From the IMG/VR virus record IMGVR_UViG_3300037427_002936, positions 1 to 28,366 of that record: a stretch of 28,366 bases of DNA; one strand, given 5' to 3'. A program made the position numbers and the translations under genes. Below, piece after piece: positions 15,615-23,253 of this stretch. Within the stretch, counting starts at the first letter, position 1. The number at the start of each line of letters is the position of its first letter. Below the pieces are notes generated by a model. The model was given only the letters and a program-made list of their open reading frames with translations. It did not search any database and was not told the origin of the DNA. The stretch is from a virus.

Positions 15615-16612
15615 TGAAAAAACAAGATTATCAATTACTAGAGGAGGCTTACAGTGCCACTCAACCAGACCCTGGTTTAATCCTAGAATATCAGTTACAG
15701 GAGACAATTGATATTATCCGCGAAGGTATGTGGGACAGACTTAAGTCAGATGCCAGCGGGGCCATGGCCGGTGGTTTACGTAAAGGCGTTGGTACCGTAG
15801 GTAGAGCACTCACCGGAGGCCTAGGAGGTAAATGGAATCCCTTTAACAAGATGGTAGCAAAAGGCCGGCAAGCCGGACAGGAAGCAAGAGCGGCTTCTCT
15901 CGGTGGATCACATGCTAAGAAAATGACCGGGATAATGACGAAAATTAGTACTGATTTTGAGAAGGCTATTGATAGTTATATGAATGATATGCAAAAGCAG
16001 GGTATAATTCAACAAGGACAAGCTGCAAAACTAACCGGGGAGCTGAAAAATGAATTTCAGACAGCAATTCAAAACACTCAAACTAAGATTGACGGGCTCA
16101 CGACGCAATCAAAAGGATATACAGCAACTGATGCCGCTACTGGGAAAACGGTAGGTGGTTCTGATGTACAAACTGTCGGAGGACAAGCGCATGATTCAAC
16201 TGATACACCATATAAAGATCTAGGTACATCGGCCGTTAAGGCAGCCGGTGATGGATTGGACGCCGCACTTGCTGCTCCCGGGAAAGCACTCAACAAGGTC
16301 ACTCAAACCGCAGCAGACGCAACCAACTCTGTCTTCGGGAACACTACGACTGGGAAGGATAATATTCTAAAGAGAGCCAAAGATAAGTGGAACCAGGCTA
16401 GAAATGCACCGGTTCCTGAAGGTAGCGATGAGCCTTACGAAGAAGATGAAGAGCCTTACGAAGAGGCTGAAGAGGAGGAAAAGGAAGAAAACGAAGAAGT
16501 TGTTGAAGACAACCGGAATCCATTAGAGATTGAGCTTCCTTACACTACATTAAATGAGTCAAACACTCAGGATTATATAATGGATCGCGGATGGCGGTCA
16601 CGACAGTCCTAA
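15614..16612 (+). CDS. Large virion-type protein with capsid-targeting-like leader
   Basis: 332 residues, family not recognised. The N-terminus MKKQDYQLLEEAYSATQ is nearly the same as the leaders of the genes at 26919 and 27350 (E-A-Y-x-A/S). Further L/I-x-E sites fall within the next 25 residues (LILE, LQE, IRE), so the propeptide could be trimmed in steps. Residues 45-110 are Gly/Ala/Lys-rich and basic, 110-160 helical and 160-260 Ala/Thr/Gly-rich. Residues 272-298 are a Glu-rich block with a repeated EPYEE. The C-terminus is GWRSRQS. The charge layout would suit a DNA-associated or ejected internal protein. The 3' end overlaps the convergent primase gene by 15 bases. Confidence 0.6.
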   Translation: MKKQDYQLLEEAYSATQPDPGLILEYQLQETIDIIREGMWDRLKSDASGAMAGGLRKGVGTVGRALTGGLGGKWNPFNKMVAKGRQAGQEARAASLGGSHAKKMTGIMTKISTDFEKAIDSYMNDMQKQGIIQQGQAAKLTGELKNEFQTAIQNTQTKIDGLTTQSKGYTATDAATGKTVGGSDVQTVGGQAHDSTDTPYKDLGTSAVKAAGDGLDAALAAPGKALNKVTQTAADATNSVFGNTTTGKDNILKRAKDKWNQARNAPVPEGSDEPYEEDEEPYEEAEEEEKEENEEVVEDNRNPLEIELPYTTLNESNTQDYIMDRGWRSRQS

Positions 16613-17623
16613 TCTTAGCTTCGCTTTTAGTCCAGAATACGTATTCTTAAGGATAAACTCCGGAGCGATCTCATTTAGATTATACTTCACACATAAATCG
16701 TTCAAGTCTTTAAACGTTTGACCTATATCCTTAGGCCAAATAAAAACATCGTTACCTAATTCAATTAACCGGCGGGTTTTTCGCATACTAGCTGTATCAG
16801 CCCACTGTGAATCGAGTACCCATATCTTTTTGAAAATAGAATATCGGCGGATTTGATCAAGCTGTTTCCCGGAGAATGTATTATCGCTATTCTCTTGTAT
16901 ACCGGCCACTGCCACGGAATTTTTTAGAAAGAATGAATCGATAGGACCTTCTAATATAAATATATCATCTTTATCCGGGTCGATATTATTAATATTGAAC
17001 AAAGTCTTGTCGCTATTTACCTTGGATAGATATTTCGGGCGATCAACCATGTCCTTTTCGTATATAGCTCTAGATTGATAATGAACAATCTTATTATGTT
17101 CGTCAAAGAACGGTATAACTAAGCGATTCTTATGTATATAGTCTGTTAGGCTAATGTACAGTGCTTTAGGTCTATTAACCGCTTTAACTAACCTTCTCCC
17201 TTGAGCAAACCGTATAGCCTCCTGTACTATAGGTTGATTTTTCCAGAAAATATCCTCCTGTTCTGATAATATGTTGATTGAATCAACCGGTAGAGACTCG
17301 TTATTTACCCGAGTCGGGAGTTCTTCATCTTTTCCGTTGGATATATCAACTAAATGGAAGTCTTTTGATTCACTGACGATTTCATCGTATGTCAATTGTG
17401 ATACTTCTTGTATCCACTTAAGAGGCTTGCTATACCAACCGCAATTATGACAGCATATACTGTTATCCCGGATCAAATAATACAGTCTTTTCTTCCTGCC
17501 CCAGCTTTTCCCCTCTCTACATATTGGACAGGATGCTTCATATACATTCGCTAGCTTTTTATGCTTAGGAAAACCAGCGTATTGATAGAATTTCTGAATT
17601 ACATATTCAGTCGGTAGGTTCAC
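16598..17623 (-). CDS. gp61: DNA primase (gp61-like)
   Basis: 341 residues; T4 gp61 has 342. It makes RNA primers for lagging-strand synthesis and works with the gp41-type helicase. The zinc-binding domain is C32-x2-C35 with C58-x2-C61. The TOPRIM fold has the invariant Glu in IFILEGPIDS (E225) and a second acidic motif VLDSQ (D271). The start is GTG at 17623, six bases after the -10 of a sigma70-like promoter; no Shine-Dalgarno is present. The 3' end overlaps the convergent virion gene by 15 bases. Confidence 0.9.
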   Translation of the reverse strand: MNLPTEYVIQKFYQYAGFPKHKKLANVYEASCPICREGKSWGRKKRLYYLIRDNSICCHNCGWYSKPLKWIQEVSQLTYDEIVSESKDFHLVDISNGKDEELPTRVNNESLPVDSINILSEQEDIFWKNQPIVQEAIRFAQGRRLVKAVNRPKALYISLTDYIHKNRLVIPFFDEHNKIVHYQSRAIYEKDMVDRPKYLSKVNSDKTLFNINNIDPDKDDIFILEGPIDSFFLKNSVAVAGIQENSDNTFSGKQLDQIRRYSIFKKIWVLDSQWADTASMRKTRRLIELGNDVFIWPKDIGQTFKDLNDLCVKYNLNEIAPEFILKNTYSGLKAKLRLGLS

Positions 17624-17629
17624 ATACTA

Positions 17630-17658
17630 ATTATACAGTATATGTCTACTGAAATCAA
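17630..17658 (-). promoter_or_regulatory. Sigma70-like promoter of the primase gene
   Basis: Minus strand: -35 TTGATT (17658-17653), 17-base spacer, -10 TATAAT (17635-17630). Six bases separate the -10 from the GTG at 17623. The TGA stop of the upstream 62-residue gene lies inside the -35. Confidence 0.7.
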
Positions 17659-17843
17659 GACTTAGGTGGCGATTCCTTATCTTTAACGCTAATTAAGCCC
17701 TTTTTAATAAACTGACCGGAGTCAGGACAATACCAGTGCGCTTCTTCATATATTTTACCGGCTCGCTCCGTAGTAATGATTTTTGGTCTCGAGGGAGACC
17801 CGGTGATTGGAGATGCGATTACTGTTGGTCTAACTTGGTTCAT
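17655..17843 (-). CDS. Small conserved-looking protein with late-type promoter
   Basis: 62 residues, compact, no membrane segment. It has a Pro/Ser-rich basic N-terminus (PITGSPSRPKI) and a C-terminal part with AHWYCPDSGQFIKKGLISV, a Trp/Tyr/Cys-centred module. Family not named with confidence. It is preceded by a TATAAGTA box at the usual five-base spacing, although it lies within the replication block. A late box here suggests a virion or late role distinct from its neighbours. Confidence 0.6.
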   Translation of the reverse strand: MNQVRPTVIASPITGSPSRPKIITTERAGKIYEEAHWYCPDSGQFIKKGLISVKDKESPPKS

Positions 17844-17848
17844 ATTAA

Positions 17849-17856
17849 TACTTATA
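17849..17856 (-). promoter_or_regulatory. Late-type box TATAAGTA overlapping the exonuclease stop codon
   Basis: TATAAGTA on the minus strand with five bases (TTAAT) before the ATG at 17843. The exonuclease stop TAA (17854-17852) lies inside the box. Confidence 0.5.
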
Positions 17857-18751
17857 GAGACTGTAACAATTTCTCAACAATGTTATTCATTGCATTCGAA
17901 GGAGCAAATACAGATCTCCACACACTTATGTTACTGACGACCTGCTTCATGTTCATATTTTCGCACAGTTTTTCAAATTTCTTCATATCTGGTTGAAGTT
18001 CAGCAGACTCCTTTAATTGTTTGCGATATAGAGGAACTTCATCGGCGTATGAATTATATCCTTCCCGGAGGTTCATTAATTTAACGTTTTTGTGATAAAT
18101 TTCCTGATAATCGTCAGATAGTGTATCAATACCAGCATGAAGGATTTTCTTAGCTGTCTTATCCCCTACTTTCGGTAAGCCCGGGATGTTATCTGACTTA
18201 TCACCGATCAGAGCTTTATATGATAAAAACTTCTCTGGAGTGACTCCCATGAGAGATTTAAAATTATCACTCGTTATATGAATATCTTTAATAGGACTAT
18301 ATACACTTACTGTTTTTTGGACTAGTTGGAGGAAATCTTGATCAACACTAACAATTACGCTATTACCGGGGAGATTTTCACTCAACCATGACATCGTATC
18401 ATCACCTTCCATTATACCAGGGAACATATTCTTTATACCTAATAGCTTTACAACACCGTGCACAGATTCTTCAATATTATATACCTTCTTATTCCGCTCG
18501 TGATCTCTTGTACCTTTATAATCTACTCCAGCTGCTTCTTTTCGAAAGTTTTTGATACCCGGTACTAGTTTTTTGTCCCATACTAGGTATATATCCTCTG
18601 GCTCGAACATACTTGCATACTTTTTTAGACTATTTAAAAAGAGATATACTACGTTCGCACTCGTTCCTCTTGATTCACATATCCAGTGCACTCTATGCAG
18701 CAGATTATTCGCGTCAATTATAAGATTTCTTGTTTGTTTTTTGTTTTTCAT
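17852..18751 (-). CDS. rnh: 5'-3' exonuclease / RNase H (flap endonuclease family)
   Basis: 299 residues; T4 RNase H has 305. It removes RNA primers and 5' flaps on the lagging strand. Visible acidic residues of the FEN active site: D13 in LIIDANNLLH, D59 in YLVWDKK, the EGDD motif (115-118) and VDQD (136-139). The helix-three-turn-helix DNA-binding element is GDKSDNIPGLPKVGDKTA (183-200). In T4 this gene lies close to gene 32, and here too it is in the gp32-clamp cluster. The start overlaps the upstream 92-residue gene by 38 bases, with AAGG upstream of the ATG. Confidence 0.9.
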   Translation of the reverse strand: MKNKKQTRNLIIDANNLLHRVHWICESRGTSANVVYLFLNSLKKYASMFEPEDIYLVWDKKLVPGIKNFRKEAAGVDYKGTRDHERNKKVYNIEESVHGVVKLLGIKNMFPGIMEGDDTMSWLSENLPGNSVIVSVDQDFLQLVQKTVSVYSPIKDIHITSDNFKSLMGVTPEKFLSYKALIGDKSDNIPGLPKVGDKTAKKILHAGIDTLSDDYQEIYHKNVKLMNLREGYNSYADEVPLYRKQLKESAELQPDMKKFEKLCENMNMKQVVSNISVWRSVFAPSNAMNNIVEKLLQSL

Positions 18752-18992
18752 ACTGTGCCTTGCATACTTCTAATACATTTATAGGAAGGATCTCTTGAAA
18801 CTGCAACACCTTTCCCTCAACACCATTAGAAAACTTTTCTACAGGTACATTTCTAACATTCATTTCTGGTAATGAAAGAAAATTATATGCATCATCTGTC
18901 TTTTCAATAAAAACAAAGAATTCTCCTAGGAATTTCCCACCGGTGACAGCGTATATTGAGCCGTATGAGGGTATAACAGTTGTTTTCTTCAA
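18714..18992 (-). CDS. Small protein of unknown function
   Basis: 92 residues from a TTG at 18992; there is no ATG before residue 41, so the start is less certain. It contains a small beta-rich domain (PSYGSIYAVTGGKFLGEFFV, then a strand with FIEKTDDAYNFLSLPEM), likely a compact barrel, followed by a helical C-terminus rich in Lys. It starts 6 bases after the previous gene's stop and overlaps the exonuclease start by 38 bases, so it is part of that operon. No family recognised. Confidence 0.5.
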   Translation of the reverse strand: MKKTTVIPSYGSIYAVTGGKFLGEFFVFIEKTDDAYNFLSLPEMNVRNVPVEKFSNGVEGKVLQFQEILPINVLEVCKAQYEKQKTNKKSYN

Positions 18993-18997
18993 GTATG

Positions 18998-19417
18998 TTA
19001 ATAAATTTCCGGACCCATTCCTCCAGCTTTATTATGATTGTTCATAATAAACCGGTGAACTGCTGTTCCTAGGGCATCCGATTGTTGTTGATTAGTCGCG
19101 GATATCAGTTGAACGGCTTCTCCTTGATAATCATAACCTAAAATAATAAAATTATCCAAATATTCATCTATTACGTTTGATAAAAACATCAAATCGCGCT
19201 TTGAGCTGGAAACACGTACTGCTTGATACTCTAAATGAGCTTCTAAGGCATCCTGTATTAATCGCTCGCTAGCTTTTTTTAATGATGGTTTAGATTTCTT
19301 CGCTCTAGGTTTTCTCTTCTTAGGAGCTGGTTTTTTATCCGCGGTGTTGTCAATATCTTCAATTTTCTTTTTAACTGGCTTTTTTTCGTCCTTGCGGTCT
19401 TTTTCTTCACTCATCAT
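18998..19417 (-). CDS. Unknown protein with basic N-terminus in the gp33-like position
   Basis: 139 residues. The first 55 are strongly basic and disordered (KKRKPRAKKSKPSLKKASER). Residues 56-139 form a small globular domain with DLMFLSNVIDEYLDNFIILG, YDYQGEAVQLISA and a final helix DALGTAVHRFIMNN. T4 encodes the late-transcription coactivator gp33 between gene 32 and rnh, and this gene is also between gp32 and rnh; a DNA- or polymerase-associated role is therefore worth testing. I do not see enough to name it. The ATG at 19417 follows a TTAAATAAGTA sequence that overlaps the previous stop. Confidence 0.55.
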   Translation of the reverse strand: MMSEEKDRKDEKKPVKKKIEDIDNTADKKPAPKKRKPRAKKSKPSLKKASERLIQDALEAHLEYQAVRVSSSKRDLMFLSNVIDEYLDNFIILGYDYQGEAVQLISATNQQQSDALGTAVHRFIMNNHNKAGGMGPEIY

Positions 19418-19427
19418 AATTACTTAT

Positions 19428-19757
19428 TTAACCTCTCACAAATAATTCACTCTTATTATCAACGCCTTGCCGTAGTAAATGCTTGATAAGAACTTCAATA
19501 CTCTCAGTTTGCAGTGTTACAGATGTCTTATATATTGACTTATTACCGTTATTAAACTCAAATGCTGGTATCGAGTTCAGACCATCATAATTCATAATAC
19601 ATGTGATAAAAACTGACTCTTCTCCAGGGTTAATAAGAACCGTCCATTTCCTCGCGTCGTTGTCATTGTATTTATTGAACATCTTCCAGACAATAAATCC
19701 ATTGTCTTTCATTCGCTTGCAAAAATAACCTAGAGTTGATATTTTGTTCTTTGTCAT
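19428..19757 (-). CDS. Conserved-looking hypothetical protein downstream of the clamp
   Basis: 109 residues, single compact alpha/beta domain: an N-terminal helix (LGYFCKRMKDNGFIVWKMF), then strands RKWTVLINPG, SVFITCIMNY and FEFNNG, then a C-terminal helix (ESIEVLIKHLLRQGV). Family not identified. Its start overlaps the clamp stop (TGATG), so it is translationally coupled to the clamp and may act at the fork or in transcription. The function is inferred from position only. Confidence 0.6.
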   Translation of the reverse strand: MTKNKISTLGYFCKRMKDNGFIVWKMFNKYNDNDARKWTVLINPGEESVFITCIMNYDGLNSIPAFEFNNGNKSIYKTSVTLQTESIEVLIKHLLRQGVDNKSELFVRG

Positions 19758-20497
19758 CAGCTAACATATGCTGAAGATATAAAATTAAGCTTCACATCTT
19801 CATTAATTACATCGAAAATAAACACTTTCATATCTGTATTTACACTCACATTTAAATTTTTAAACCTCAAGCTACATATTATTCGTATAGTCTCAAAGTT
19901 TAAAGGTAAAGCCTCGCTAAGAGCCGTGCCTTTAAATTCGTCGGAAATCTTTTGTGTGTATACATCGACATTGTGTCGGTCGAGGTCGGTTAACTTACCG
20001 TAAACGGCTCCGGAATTGGTGTAAAAATATATTTTATCTGTTTCTGTGGTGAATGTACTACCCTTGAGAACAGAAATAACGTTATTGTATGGTAATACAA
20101 ACTCAGAGTCGAACTCTAGTTTCTTTATTTTATCAATACTGATAGAGGGAGATGAAATAATTCCATCCTCAAGTAAGTGAAATTTAAACCCCATATCTGT
20201 AGATTTATAGTTAATGCTATTATCGTCTAAATCTAATACGATATCTGAATCGTTTATACAAGAGAGAACCTTTACTAGTTTGTTAATATCCGGTATATTA
20301 AGTTTAATTGATCCTTCAGCGGTTGTTTCATTTTTCTGATTATATACAGCGTATAATATAAGAGTACCGTCACTACTGGATGTCAATGAATATATACTGT
20401 CATTAGTTATCTTTAAGACCACACTTTCATTGAGCTTACTCAATGGTGTTAAGAAGTCTTTAACGAATTTTTCTCTGTCGTTAATCTGTATCTTCAC
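19757..20497 (-). CDS. gp45: Sliding clamp (gp45-like)
   Basis: 246 residues; T4 gp45 has 228. It is a PCNA-like ring that tethers the polymerase and, in T4, activates late transcription. Two similar beta-alpha domains are visible. The second contains a linker and strand set typical of gp45: KFHLLEDGIISSPSISIDKI, then FVLPYNNVISVLKGSTF, YFYTNSGAVYGKLTD and a C-terminal strand set ending in MKVFIFDV. It starts with GTG (20497) and overlaps the end of the proline-rich gene by 17 bases. The presence of the clamp fits use of TATAAATA late promoters, which in T4 need clamp-bound RNA polymerase with gp55 and gp33. Confidence 0.85.
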   Translation of the reverse strand: MKIQINDREKFVKDFLTPLSKLNESVVLKITNDSIYSLTSSSDGTLILYAVYNQKNETTAEGSIKLNIPDINKLVKVLSCINDSDIVLDLDDNSINYKSTDMGFKFHLLEDGIISSPSISIDKIKKLEFDSEFVLPYNNVISVLKGSTFTTETDKIYFYTNSGAVYGKLTDLDRHNVDVYTQKISDEFKGTALSEALPLNFETIRIICSLRFKNLNVSVNTDMKVFIFDVINEDVKLNFISSAYVS

Positions 20498-21056
20498 TTT
20501 GCGCAGATTTAGATGTTTTAATTACCACTTCAGATGTATCTTCAAGGAGCTGATCTATAATCTTATTATGTAATTCTGTTATTGAATCTAGACGGTCGGT
20601 TATCTTGTTAAAATGTATGTGTAGTTTATCTTCTAGATCGTTTATTCTTTGAATAAGCCCTTTCGAAATTTCATTTAAATGACCTTCATCTATAATAGGT
20701 GGTGCTATATGCACCGGAGGAGCTGTGGGCGGTGCCTTCGGTTCTGGTGCCTGTACAGGTTCTGGTGGTGATGGTATAACTTCTGGTGCAGGAGCTTCAG
20801 ATCCGGGAGGATGTGCGACGGGCGGAGGTGGAGGATTTTGATTGGTTGCAGCTATACTCCTAACAACTCGGGGATCCAATCGCTGGGCTCGGCCGTTGCT
20901 ATCACCGATTGTATGATGATCTACAGTTGTTAATTCAGAGCCTACTGTATTGAATAACTGAGCAACTGCTAAGGTGTCGTTCGATCTCGCGTTTTCATGA
21001 TCCCGGTTCGCATAAGGATTGTCCTTCACCGGGGCGGGCTGGTTTTTAGTCGTCAT
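20481..21056 (-). CDS. Proline-rich, coiled-coil protein between gp32 and the clamp
   Basis: 191 residues, no recognised family. Residues 1-70 are polar. Residues 74-122 are extremely Pro-rich, starting with PPPPP at 75-79 and continuing with APEP/PSPP-type repeats. Residues 123-175 form a strong amphipathic coiled coil (heptad-spaced Ile/Leu in LIQRINDLEDKLHIHF and SITELHNKIIDQLLED). This is the layout of an extended linker plus oligomerisation domain. It overlaps gp32 (11 bases) and the clamp (17 bases), so its amount is tied to both. It might bridge gp32 and clamp functions; that is inferred from coupling only. Confidence 0.55.
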   Translation of the reverse strand: MTTKNQPAPVKDNPYANRDHENARSNDTLAVAQLFNTVGSELTTVDHHTIGDSNGRAQRLDPRVVRSIAATNQNPPPPPVAHPPGSEAPAPEVIPSPPEPVQAPEPKAPPTAPPVHIAPPIIDEGHLNEISKGLIQRINDLEDKLHIHFNKITDRLDSITELHNKIIDQLLEDTSEVVIKTSKSAQSEDTD

Positions 21057-21942
21057 CTAAGCCTTGGAGGAGTTCCTTAATCTTATCATCATCCAACGGT
21101 GAATCATCTTCATCCTCATTCGGAGAAGCTGTCTTCTCTTCTGATTTGGAGAAGTCCATCGGAACTTCTTCCTCGAGATCTGAATCTGTAGTACTGCTAC
21201 TAGTCACCGGTGCAGCCGCCGGGGTTTCATCGACCGCGCCGCTATTGCAATAATAATGCTCATTGAGCAACGATACTAGATCGTCGTAAGGCTTCACCGG
21301 GAGAACAGTGGTTAAATCTTGAGTCGATTCATAGATATCCTTAATCTTATCAACTTCAAGCCCGGTAGGTCCAGGAGTGAGAAACCTACTAGAAACGTAG
21401 GTCGGGTACTCACCTTGACTGTCAACCTTAACTCGGAAACTGCAACCATTCTCAGTCAGGTCAAAGATCTTCGCGCCAAATTCCTTAGCATCTTCTCCTT
21501 CGATCGCCGCCATGATAATCTTATGTAGTTGTTTGCCGAACCGGAGGACCTTTACCTTTCCGTTATTATCGGAATCGGTTGGGTCATTAACTACATAGAC
21601 GTTAACCAACCATTTCTCACTCCGGTAAATCGCTTTTGCGCGTTCTTTCTCAGCGACTGAACCGAACCGGGAATCCTTATAACGAGCTTCACCGATCGGG
21701 TCTCTCTCACCAATAGTCATCGGACTAACAGCCGAAGTATATTGCCCGGTCGCGAAGGACTCCCAACCGTACACATAATAATGATGAAAAGTTTTTGATG
21801 GATCCGATGTATTAGGTAATAACCTAACCTCGTAAGAATTTCCCGCGGTTGTCCTAAGAATGTCTGCTGCTCCGCGAGGCGCTGCTTCTTTATTTAACGC
21901 ATCTTTAATTGCGTCGAACATTGATGGTGTAAATGTACTCAT
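21046..21942 (-). CDS. gp32: Single-stranded DNA binding protein (gp32-like), without zinc ligands
   Basis: 298 residues; T4 gp32 has 301. It coats single-stranded DNA in replication, recombination and repair. The N-terminus is basic and helical, as used for cooperative binding. The OB-fold core is recognisable from WLVNVYVVNDPTDSDNNGKV and KVLRFGKQLHKIIMAAIE (T4: '[30 protein letters not shown]'). The C-terminus is Ser/Asp/Glu-rich, ending in DDDKIKELLQGLDDD, the typical acidic protein-interaction tail. T4 gp32 binds zinc with His and three Cys in the core; here that region has no cysteine, so the zinc site is lost. It has its own sigma70-like promoter. Confidence 0.9.
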   Translation of the reverse strand: MSTFTPSMFDAIKDALNKEAAPRGAADILRTTAGNSYEVRLLPNTSDPSKTFHHYYVYGWESFATGQYTSAVSPMTIGERDPIGEARYKDSRFGSVAEKERAKAIYRSEKWLVNVYVVNDPTDSDNNGKVKVLRFGKQLHKIIMAAIEGEDAKEFGAKIFDLTENGCSFRVKVDSQGEYPTYVSSRFLTPGPTGLEVDKIKDIYESTQDLTTVLPVKPYDDLVSLLNEHYYCNSGAVDETPAAAPVTSSSTTDSDLEEEVPMDFSKSEEKTASPNEDEDDSPLDDDKIKELLQGLDDD

Positions 21943-21948
21943 GCTTTA

Positions 21949-21977
21949 ATTATAAGCTCTAGATTTGTAAAAGTCAA
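21949..21977 (-). promoter_or_regulatory. Sigma70-like promoter of gp32
   Basis: Minus strand: -35 TTGACT (21977-21972), 17-base spacer, -10 TATAAT (21954-21949). Six bases separate the -10 from the ATG at 21942, so the start is predicted on the ATG. The -35 immediately follows the upstream TAG stop. Confidence 0.75.
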
Positions 21978-22295
21978 CTATTTTTCTAGTCTATCCAAAA
22001 TATTTCCTTGCTCGAGATAGTTCTTGATATATTTGGATTTATGAAGAGAAGGCTCGTATTGGAGGAACTTCTTCAAAGCGCCGTAGTCGGTCTGGATATC
22101 ACATAACATTTTAAATACTTCCCGGTTCTCTTTACTCTTTAACAAGCACAAAAATATATTCGCTAAATTGAGCTTTTTATTATTAATGAGACATATAAAG
22201 GAACAGAAACAGAGAAAATAATGTGAATATTCTGATGTATATAGTTGTTTAACCGGATCACCGGCGTTGAGTGCCTGTATTACTGTATTTGTCAT
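21978..22295 (-). CDS. Small Cys- and Lys-rich unknown protein
   Basis: 105 residues. A hydrophobic, Cys-rich stretch (SHYFLCFCSFICLINN, about 24-39) is too polar at the edges to be a certain membrane helix. The rest is helical and basic (KFLQYEPSLHKSKYIKNYL). Family not recognised. It overlaps the DHH gene by four bases (ATGA). T4 has gene 59 (helicase loader) next to gene 32, but this protein is half that size, so I do not assign it. Confidence 0.5.
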   Translation of the reverse strand: MTNTVIQALNAGDPVKQLYTSEYSHYFLCFCSFICLINNKKLNLANIFLCLLKSKENREVFKMLCDIQTDYGALKKFLQYEPSLHKSKYIKNYLEQGNILDRLEK

Positions 22296-23218
22296 TTTAC
22301 TGGTTTAAATGGTTTGCCGAATGGCTTAAAAATCCTAGAAAAAGTCGCGAACCGGTCATCTAAGATTCCGCCGGCGGCGTCTGCATGTCCTCCGCCTTGC
22401 TCAAATAGCTTTTCTGCAAAATTGGATAGATCTAAGTCGCATGACTTATCCTTACGGACGCTTACTTTTTGACTGTTTGAGTTGACAACCAATCCAACGT
22501 CTGCTTTGTAATTTTTAATGATAAACTCTGCAATATCATTGATGCATTCACTCGCGAAGGTGCTAACGAACTTGTATTCTTTCTTATTAATTGTTACATC
22601 TGCTAGGTAAACATGAACATCCTTCTTTATATTGTTGAGTTTATTTTTATAGAATGAAATTGCACTTTGTTGTATTTCCTTAAATCCTCTAAACCCTTTA
22701 CCGAAGTCTTGCAAAAATTTCATCAACCGGTCTCCTTGATAATTCCAGAATACGATATTTAGATGATAGGATTCTGGATATTTCAATTCATAGCAATCAT
22801 AATCATCAATCATTGCTACGAGCATCTTTTCTTCCGGGGTGAGTTTATCTTTCGCTTCGGGGAAATATTTATACAATAACTTGGTGCAGCTCGTATATTC
22901 TTCGATATGAATTTTTGCGTGCTTGTACTTGTGCTTATTATTAACGTGACACTTGTGGTGATCAATAATTGTCACGTTTTCACGATCTAAATATTTTAAA
23001 GTTTCTTCATCTTGAGCTGAATCTAAGTCGAAAACAAAAATCTCATCGTATTCCTCTATATTATGGTTTAAAGACCAAGTCTTTACGGCTTTAGGTAAAT
23101 CATTAACACGGGTTGTAACATATGGTGTGTTCATCCCAGTCATCCATCTATACATTAAATAACTCCCAGAACCATCTAGATCCGCATCTGTAAATACAAA
23201 ATTTTTCTTTTCACTCAT
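22292..23218 (-). CDS. DHH-DHHA1 family phosphoesterase
   Basis: 308 residues. Metal-binding motifs of the DHH superfamily are visible: DADLDG (11-16), FDLDS (64-68), IDHH (85-88) and IDDYD (137-141). A C-terminal DHHA1 domain has GGGHADAAGG (275-284). Relatives include RecJ, NrnA-type oligoribonucleases and c-di-AMP phosphodiesterases. T4 does not have this enzyme. It could recycle short oligonucleotides for DNA synthesis or degrade cyclic-nucleotide signals used in host defence. Sequence alone does not separate these. It lies between the helicase and gp32 in the replication operon. Confidence 0.85.
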   Translation of the reverse strand: MSEKKNFVFTDADLDGSGSYLMYRWMTGMNTPYVTTRVNDLPKAVKTWSLNHNIEEYDEIFVFDLDSAQDEETLKYLDRENVTIIDHHKCHVNNKHKYKHAKIHIEEYTSCTKLLYKYFPEAKDKLTPEEKMLVAMIDDYDCYELKYPESYHLNIVFWNYQGDRLMKFLQDFGKGFRGFKEIQQSAISFYKNKLNNIKKDVHVYLADVTINKKEYKFVSTFASECINDIAEFIIKNYKADVGLVVNSNSQKVSVRKDKSCDLDLSNFAEKLFEQGGGHADAAGGILDDRFATFSRIFKPFGKPFKPVK

Positions 23219-23253
23219 TCGCTTTCATGTATTTAGATCGTAAAGAAAAAAAC

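Noticed and set aside
16955-16962. Exact TATAAATA on the plus strand inside the primase gene
   Set aside because: No gene starts downstream on that strand; a few chance copies are expected in 28 kb at this base composition. The minus-strand copy at 22866-22873, inside the DHH gene, is rejected for the same reason.
21978-22295. Helicase loader gp59, by position next to gp32
   Set aside because: The protein is about half the size of gp59 and shows no recognisable match; position alone is not enough.
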